9,191 nucleotides of DNA from Bacilli bacterium (GTDB taxonomy: Bacteria; Bacillota_I; Bacilli_A; ML615J-28; CAG-313), in assembly GCA_900770645.1 (NCBI GenBank), contig CAAGKY010000066.1:1-9191 (forward strand), given 5' to 3'. This document shows, in pieces, positions 6,629 to 9,191 of the stretch. The position numbers and the translations under genes are program-made. Each line of letters starts with the position of its first letter. Positions within the stretch are counted from its first letter, which is position 1. A model generated the notes under the pieces. It did not search any database and was not told the origin of the DNA. It was given only the letters and a program-made list of their open reading frames with translations.

Positions 6629-6886
6629 ATGAAAAAAGATTACAATGAAATAGATTATCAAATAGATTATGATTTATTTAGTGTTGAAGAAATAGTCAAA
6701 ATTATTAATTTCTTTAAACTAATTGAAAGAAATAAACATAATAAAGTATCACCAATAGAATTAAAACAAGCATATCATGAATATCGTAGTATTCTAAATA
6801 ATAAATCTTTAGAAAAACAATATGATAAGATGCTAGAAAAACAAATAGGTGTTTCGATTTATCATACTATGAAAGCATTAGAATAG
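6629..6886 (+). CDS. UPF0223 family protein (YktA-like)
   Basis: The 85-residue protein matches the UPF0223/YktA family of Bacilli: a YQIDYDLFSVEEIVKIINFF start (about 10-29), a middle PIELKQAYHEYRSIL (42-56) and the closing SIYHTMKA (76-83). It is predicted to be a small, soluble, all-helical protein. The function of the family is not known. The start is the ATG at 6629, 6 bases after a GAGGT site. The gene overlaps its convergent neighbour by 9 bases (6878-6886), and no hairpin terminator is seen between them, so the two transcripts probably run into each other. Confidence 0.85.
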   Translation: MKKDYNEIDYQIDYDLFSVEEIVKIINFFKLIERNKHNKVSPIELKQAYHEYRSILNNKSLEKQYDKMLEKQIGVSIYHTMKALE

Positions 6887-7090
6887 TGGAGTATGATCTT
6901 CGTTTCTAATTCCTAAATAATTTTCAACCTTACTAAGTCTTTTTAAAATCTCTTGTTGTTGACGACGTAGTTCGCTGATTTCGGTATCAAGTCTTGATAA
7001 ATCATAATTTTCTTGATACATATTATTGTATGGATTAAAATATGGTTGTTGGTAAACCATAGGATTATTTCGATTTTTCTTACTAAACAT
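6878..7090 (-). CDS. Small Tyr/Asn/Pro-rich coiled-coil protein (70 aa), unknown
   Basis: I cannot name a family. Residues 1-9 are basic, and residues 10-29 are rich in Pro, Tyr, Gln and Asn (PMVYQQPYFNPYNNMYQENY), a low-complexity stretch like those in spore-coat or surface-layer peptides. Residues about 31-60 form a likely coiled coil (LDTEISELRRQQQEILKRLSKVENYLG) with hydrophobics at heptad spacing. There is no signal peptide or membrane span. An AGGAGGG site (7096-7102) lies 5 bases before the ATG, which supports a real gene. TATATT (7108-7113) is a possible -10. The 3' end overlaps UPF0223 by 9 bases. The neighbouring ylbD and the YjcZ-like gene hint at a spore-surface link, but this is only context. 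Confidence 0.7.
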   Translation of the reverse strand: MFSKKNRNNPMVYQQPYFNPYNNMYQENYDLSRLDTEISELRRQQQEILKRLSKVENYLGIRNEDHTPLF

Positions 7091-7177
7091 AATATCCCTC
7101 CTAATATAATATACGCAAAAAACTAAAAATGGGAACCTTTTTTGTGTTAGTTTAATAAATTATAATGAGGTGATATA

Positions 7178-7525
7178 ATGAGCACAAGAATGGATGAATT
7201 TAGAGAGTTTGTTTCTCGTTATCCACTTGTAAGAGAAGATGTTGTATCAGGGAAAAAGACGTGGCAGAATATTTATGAAGATTGGGTAATATTAGGAGAA
7301 AATAATAGTGTTTGGGATAAATACAAAGAAAGTAAAAAAGAAACGATTGATTTATTAAGTAGTGAAAACTTACGTAACATTATGAACTATGTTAAAAAGA
7401 TTAATCCCGATTCAATTAGTAAAACATTAAATACAGTTCAAAAGATTCTTCAAATAACAGAAGGTATAGGCGGAAAAGGAAGAACAGGATTCTTTAATGG
7501 AAACTATAATAGTTGGTGGGATTAA
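7178..7525 (+). CDS. ylbD: YlbD family putative coat protein
   Basis: The 115 residues match the YlbD_coat family: DEFREFVSRYPLVREDV (6-22), then GKKTWQNIYEDWVILGE (25-41) and W46. The middle is amphipathic helix. The tail (98-115) is rich in Gly, Asn and aromatic residues (GRTGFFNGNYNSWWD), as in coat-like proteins. In Bacillus subtilis YlbD is annotated as a putative coat protein encoded beside ylbE, the same order as here. GAGGT at 7167-7171 lies 6 bases before the ATG. TATAAT at 7161-7166 directly touches this site, so as a -10 it would leave almost no leader. Translation of ylbE is probably coupled through a 1-base stop/start overlap. The exact role is unproven, and homologues occur where sporulation is uncertain. 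Confidence 0.82.
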   Translation: MSTRMDEFREFVSRYPLVREDVVSGKKTWQNIYEDWVILGENNSVWDKYKESKKETIDLLSSENLRNIMNYVKKINPDSISKTLNTVQKILQITEGIGGKGRTGFFNGNYNSWWD

Positions 7526-7752
7526 TGATTAGTGAAGTAACTAGTAAATTATACACAAATGATCTATATTTAAACTATTTAAGATATAATCCTAGATGGT
7601 ATATGGTTTTAGATAGATTTCCAGATAGTTTTAAAGAATTCGAAAAAGAGGCCAAAACTGCCCTAAAAATAACTATGCAAGATAAAATAGGGAATTTAAG
7701 GAAACAAATAGATTTTATTAATGGTATTTTAAAATACTTAAATAATAGTTAA
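7525..7752 (+). CDS. ylbE: YlbE-like protein
   Basis: This 75-residue protein matches the YlbE-like family: LYLNYLRYNPRWYMVLDRFP (14-33), an amphipathic EFEKEAKTALK (38-48) and a C-terminal helix rich in Ile and Leu. The function of the family is unknown. The start is the ATG at 7525, which shares its A with the ylbD TAA stop (TAATG). A TTG at 7513 would give 79 residues but lies inside ylbD and has no RBS advantage. Upstream GGTGGG could help ribosome binding, but coupling to ylbD is the simpler view. A strong terminator begins just before the stop codon. Confidence 0.8.
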   Translation: MISEVTSKLYTNDLYLNYLRYNPRWYMVLDRFPDSFKEFEKEAKTALKITMQDKIGNLRKQIDFINGILKYLNNS

Positions 7753-7783
7753 AATGTCAAAAACTTGACATTTTTTTTTTTTT
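7751..7783 (+). terminator. Terminator of ylbD-ylbE, with a TTGACA in its right arm
   Basis: A perfect 10-bp stem (7751-7760 with 7765-7774) has a 4-nt loop and is followed by 13 T residues (7771-7783). Its right arm contains TTGACA (7765-7770), which doubles as a possible -35. Confidence 0.9.
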
Positions 7784-7791
7784 GATATAAT
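7765..7791 (+). promoter_or_regulatory. Promoter of the 19-codon ORF
   Basis: TTGACA (7765-7770), a 15-bp spacer made mostly of T, then TATAAT (7786-7791) preceded by TGA, an extended -10. Both hexamers are perfect; the spacer is short. Predicted start is near 7798. Confidence 0.6.
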
Positions 7792-7806
7792 TATTAAAAA
7801 TTTATT

Positions 7807-7836
7807 CATAAAACTATCATTTTAATAGTATTTATG
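7807..7836 (+). other. Leader hairpin just before the RBS of the 19-codon ORF
   Basis: 7807-7817 pairs with 7825-7836 (11 pairs, one bulged A at 7830) around a 7-nt loop. It ends 2 bases before the AAAGGAG site, so it could affect ribosome access or RNA stability. Confidence 0.5.
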
Positions 7837-7850
7837 GGAAAGGAGACAGC

Positions 7851-7910
7851 ATGTTTTACGTAGGTGTATTTGTAGTAGCATTCATCACTACATTAATTAT
7901 TTTACACTAA
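7851..7910 (+). CDS. Putative 19-aa membrane peptide
   Basis: This ORF encodes MFYVGVFVVAFITTLIILH, which is nearly all hydrophobic and just long enough to cross a membrane once. I do not recognise it. Support for translation: a strong AAAGGAG site (7839-7845) with a good 5-base spacing, a perfect-hexamer promoter upstream and a hairpin terminator after it. Together these make a transcript of about 160 nt that is independent of ylbE and rpsP. A hairpin covers the stop codon (7899-7922). Size and hydrophobicity resemble type I toxin peptides or small membrane-protein partners, but there is no charged tail and no clear antisense promoter. It could also be a leader or a structured small RNA in which the ORF is incidental. 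Confidence 0.5.
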   Translation: MFYVGVFVVAFITTLIILH

Positions 7911-7922
7911 TTGGTGTAAAAT
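7899..7922 (+). other. Hairpin over the stop codon of the 19-codon ORF
   Basis: A perfect 9-bp stem (7899-7907 with 7914-7922) and a 6-nt loop that contains the TAA stop. It has no U-run, so it is not itself a terminator. Confidence 0.55.
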
Positions 7923-7924
7923 AC

Positions 7925-7958
7925 AAAGTGTCAAGTATTTTTGCTTGACACTTTATTG
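7925..7958 (+). terminator. Terminator of the 19-codon unit, overlapping the rpsP -35
   Basis: A perfect 11-bp stem (7925-7935 with 7944-7954) has an 8-nt loop and a modest U-rich tail. The right arm holds TTGACA at 7945-7950. The stem is nearly the same as that at 7751-7774. Confidence 0.7.
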
Positions 7959-7973
7959 TTTATATGGTATAAT
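7945..7973 (+). promoter_or_regulatory. Consensus sigma-A promoter of rpsP-khpA
   Basis: TTGACA (7945-7950), a 17-bp spacer and TATAAT (7968-7973) preceded by TGG: both hexamers and the spacing are ideal, with an extended -10. This suits a ribosomal-protein gene. Confidence 0.9.
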
Positions 7974-8009
7974 ACTTTTGTATTAAATAAATAAAGGAGA
8001 ATATTAAAA

Positions 8010-8279
8010 ATGGTAAAATTAAGATCACAAAGATTTGGTTCAAAGAAAAAACCTTTCTATCGTATAGTAGCAACTGATTCACATAACCCTCGTGATGGAC
8101 GTTATATTGAAATCGTTGGTACATACAATCCAGTAGTAGAACCTGCAACTGTTAAATTTGATGAAGAAAAAGTTATGAAATGGTTAAGTGTTGGTGCTAA
8201 ACCTACTGATACTGTTAAATCTTTATTAACAAAAGAAGGCCTAATTGCTAAATTCTTAGAAAGCAAAAAAGCTGAATAG
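8010..8279 (+). CDS. rpsP: 30S ribosomal protein S16
   Basis: S16 is a structural protein of the small ribosomal subunit that helps its assembly. The 89 residues have the normal length and the hallmark start VKLRSQRFGSKKKPFYRIVATDS (2-24), then PRDGRYIEIVGTYNP (27-41) and KWLSVGAKPTDTV (57-69). The ATG has an AAAGGAG-type site about 10 bases upstream. The promoter is a perfect sigma-A type, in keeping with high expression. khpA starts 10 bases after the TAG stop and must be on the same transcript. In many Firmicutes rpsP-khpA continue into rimM, trmD and rplS; here they do not. The minus-strand open frame across this region is a shadow. Confidence 0.97.
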   Translation: MVKLRSQRFGSKKKPFYRIVATDSHNPRDGRYIEIVGTYNPVVEPATVKFDEEKVMKWLSVGAKPTDTVKSLLTKEGLIAKFLESKKAE

Positions 8280-8289
8280 GTAATAAAAG

Positions 8290-8553
8290 ATGGCCAGTGT
8301 TAATTATGAACAATTAGTCTCAGAATTAATCAAGCCTCTTGCTACACACAAAGAAGATGTTGTGGTAACAGCAACAAATGTAAAAGAAGACGCAATTACT
8401 TTAAGTGTTTCTGTACACCCTGATGATTTAGGGCGTATTATAGGTAAAAAAGGTCGTGTTGCGAATGCCATTAGAACAATTGCATATACAGCCGCTATTC
8501 GCGAAAAGAAGCATTTAGAAATTGATTTCCTTTCTGAGAAAGAAGAAAACTAA
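8290..8553 (+). CDS. khpA: KH-domain RNA-binding protein KhpA
   Basis: This small RNA-binding protein (YlqC/KhpA family) works with KhpB in several Gram-positive bacteria, where the pair affects cell division and cell elongation genes. The 87 residues hold one type-II KH domain with the GxxG loop GKKG at 52-55 in GRIIGKKGR, followed by the helix VANAIRTIAYTAA. The N-terminal YEQLVSELIKPL is typical of the family. The RBS is weak (a short AGGT at 8278-8281), so translation may be partly coupled to rpsP, which ends 10 bases before. A hairpin terminator formed by the stop codon region follows at once. Confidence 0.93.
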   Translation: MASVNYEQLVSELIKPLATHKEDVVVTATNVKEDAITLSVSVHPDDLGRIIGKKGRVANAIRTIAYTAAIREKKHLEIDFLSEKEEN

Positions 8554-8577
8554 TGTCCTATAATTAGGACATTTTTT
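8552..8577 (+). terminator. Terminator of rpsP-khpA
   Basis: A perfect 9-bp stem (8552-8560 with 8565-8573) and 4-nt loop are followed by a run of T to 8577. The left arm includes the last two bases of the khpA stop. Confidence 0.88.
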
Positions 8578-8613
8578 ATTTCCTTAAAAACATATAATTC
8601 TATGGCTAGTAAA

Positions 8614-8642
8614 TTGACAAAAATGGTTAAACATAGTATAAT
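8614..8642 (+). promoter_or_regulatory. Consensus sigma-A promoter of the arsR-family unit
   Basis: TTGACA (8614-8619), a 17-bp spacer and TATAAT (8637-8642). A strong promoter is expected when repression is the main control. Confidence 0.85.
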
Positions 8643-8646
8643 AATC

Positions 8647-8676
8647 TATGAATAAATATACATATATTCATATGTA
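8647..8676 (+). promoter_or_regulatory. Candidate ArsR/SmtB operator
   Basis: Just after the -10 lie TATGAATA (8647-8654) and its complement TATTCATA (8665-8672), 10 bases apart. Overlapping this is TACATAT-ATTC-ATATGTA (8659-8676), a 7-bp inverted repeat around 4 bases. ATGAA/TTCAT half-sites fit the family, but the spacing differs from the usual 12-2-12 form. Confidence 0.55.
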
Positions 8677-8689
8677 GAAAGGACTGAAT

Positions 8690-8980
8690 ATGGATCAAAC
8701 TAAAGAAATAACAAAGTTAGCTAATATGTTTTCAGTACTAGGGGACCCTACTAGACTAAAAATTGTATTATGTTTAATGGAAAAAGAAGCAAGTGTTACA
8801 GAAATTGTTAATGCTTTAGGATTAACACAATCAGCCGTATCACATCAATTAAGAATTTTGAAAGATGCTCATGTTTTAAAATCAGATAAAGTAGGGAAAA
8901 TGGTATTTTACAGTTTAAATGATGAACATGTAAGAATTATTGTTGAAACAGGACATGTTCATATGAATCATAAGGAGTAG
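8690..8980 (+). CDS. ArsR/SmtB-family metal-sensing repressor, probably zinc-type
   Basis: This is a dimeric winged-helix repressor that leaves DNA when metal binds. It is 96 residues long. The N-terminal FSVLGDPTRLKIVLCLME (14-31) and the recognition region TQSAVSHQLRILKDAHVL (46-63) are standard for the family. The C-terminal helix carries D78, H80, H91 and H94, an exact DxHx10HxxH alpha-5 site as in CzrA and SmtB, which respond to zinc and similar metals. The Cys of the alpha-3 site (ELCVC motif) is absent: the matching stretch reads EASVTE. The ATG has an AAAGGA-type site 7 bases upstream. The gene lies under its own consensus promoter with an operator-like repeat and is 2 bases from the next gene, so it is probably autoregulated and controls an exporter. 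Confidence 0.93.
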   Translation: MDQTKEITKLANMFSVLGDPTRLKIVLCLMEKEASVTEIVNALGLTQSAVSHQLRILKDAHVLKSDKVGKMVFYSLNDEHVRIIVETGHVHMNHKE

Positions 8981-8982
8981 TT

Positions 8983-9191
8983 ATGGCAAACATTACGAAA
9001 AATTATAATATATACAAAGTTTCCAACAAAAATAATTATCGTCGTATAACTCAAGAAATAAAAAAGATAGAGGGAGTTATAACTCTAAACATTGATAAAA
9101 ACCAAGATGTATTATTTATTGAATATAATCCAGTTGTAGATATATATGATGATATTTTAAAAGCAATTAACAAATATGAAAAAAATGCATA
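8983..9191 (+). CDS. Start of a probable metal-transporting P-type ATPase (partial, HMA-like domain)
   Basis: The frame is open from the ATG to the window edge (69 codons), so the 3' end is missing. The visible part has the pattern of a ferredoxin-like metal-binding (HMA) domain: strand NYNIYKVS, helix RRITQEIKKIEGV, strand ITLNID, strand DVLFIEYNP and helix YDDILKAINKYE. The usual CxxC metal site after the first strand is absent, so this copy cannot bind metal in the standard way. AAGGAG inside the end of the repressor gene (8972-8977) is 5 bases before the ATG. The position behind an alpha-5 ArsR repressor fits a ZntA/CadA-type exporter, but the catalytic DKTGT region lies outside the window. 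It could instead be a free-standing HMA-like protein. Confidence 0.65.
   Translation, partial: MANITKNYNIYKVSNKNNYRRITQEIKKIEGVITLNIDKNQDVLFIEYNPVVDIYDDILKAINKYEKNA

Noticed and set aside
7171..7179. TGA-TATAAT overlapping the ylbD start codon as a promoter
   Set aside because: Transcription would start inside the gene; it is most likely chance.
7513..7524. TTG start for ylbE giving four more residues
   Set aside because: The ATG at 7525 overlaps the ylbD stop and fits the family start better.
7905..7934. Antisense promoter from the left arm of the 7925-7954 hairpin (a type I antitoxin)
   Set aside because: The minus strand has TTGACA at 7929-7934, but no hexamer near 17 bp downstream matches TATAAT at more than three positions.
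7960..8148. Minus-strand open frame opposite rpsP
   Set aside because: It runs antisense through S16 and its promoter, with no support of its own.
1..9191. tRNA, rRNA, CRISPR arrays, insertion sequences or known riboswitches
   Set aside because: No cloverleaf, regular direct-repeat array, transposase or recognised aptamer was seen on either strand; the only tandem repeats are coding.

Overview
The window is strongly AT-rich and looks like the chromosome of a low-GC Gram-positive bacterium of the class Bacilli, or a close relative on the Mollicutes/Erysipelotrichia side. The reasons are near-consensus sigma-A promoters, AGGAGG-type ribosome binding sites, RNase J, a type-2 peptide deformylase, UPF0223, a YlbD-YlbE pair, a YjcZ-like peptide and the rpsP-khpA pair. 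Tryptophan is written TGG and no gene needs UGA to be read as Trp. All fifteen genes that end inside the window stop with TAA (10) or TAG (5), and none with TGA.

Layout: (1) 1-930 is a lone accessory gene: a RhuM-type DNA-binding domain joined to a degenerate phospholipase-D-like half domain, ending in a bidirectional terminator. (2) 929-2744 is RNase J on the minus strand, divergent from the next unit. (3) 2745-5162 is a two-gene unit: a Cof-type HAD phosphatase and a membrane-anchored surface protein with three InlB-type B-repeats and a run of exactly 23-residue leucine-rich repeats. (4) 5163-5710 holds an unknown charged protein built from three copies of one motif. (5) 5709-6540, minus strand, holds peptide deformylase (start corrected to 6293) and, upstream of it, a 47-residue YjcZ-like membrane peptide. 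(6) 6600-7783 holds UPF0223, a small tyrosine/asparagine-rich coiled-coil protein on the minus strand, and the coupled pair ylbD-ylbE. (7) 7751-7954 is a compact unit: two hairpins with nearly the same stem flank a 19-codon membrane-peptide ORF with a strong RBS. (8) 7945-8577 is rpsP-khpA, with a terminator where rimM-trmD-rplS often follow in other Firmicutes. (9) 8614 to the end is a metal-response unit: an ArsR/SmtB repressor with a complete alpha-5 metal site, then the start of a gene with an HMA-like fold but no CxxC, probably the N-terminus of a metal-exporting P-type ATPase.

Functionally, rnj, def, rpsP and khpA are housekeeping RNA and translation genes. YjcZ-like, YlbD and YlbE belong to families linked to spores or sporulation in Bacillus. 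The HAD/surface-protein pair and the RhuM gene are accessory, and the last unit is metal homeostasis. The least explained parts are the 19-codon hairpin-flanked unit, the three-repeat protein and the repeated arrangement in which an extended -10 element almost touches the Shine-Dalgarno sequence. No tRNA, rRNA, CRISPR array or insertion sequence was seen. No gene-free stretch exceeds 300 bases.
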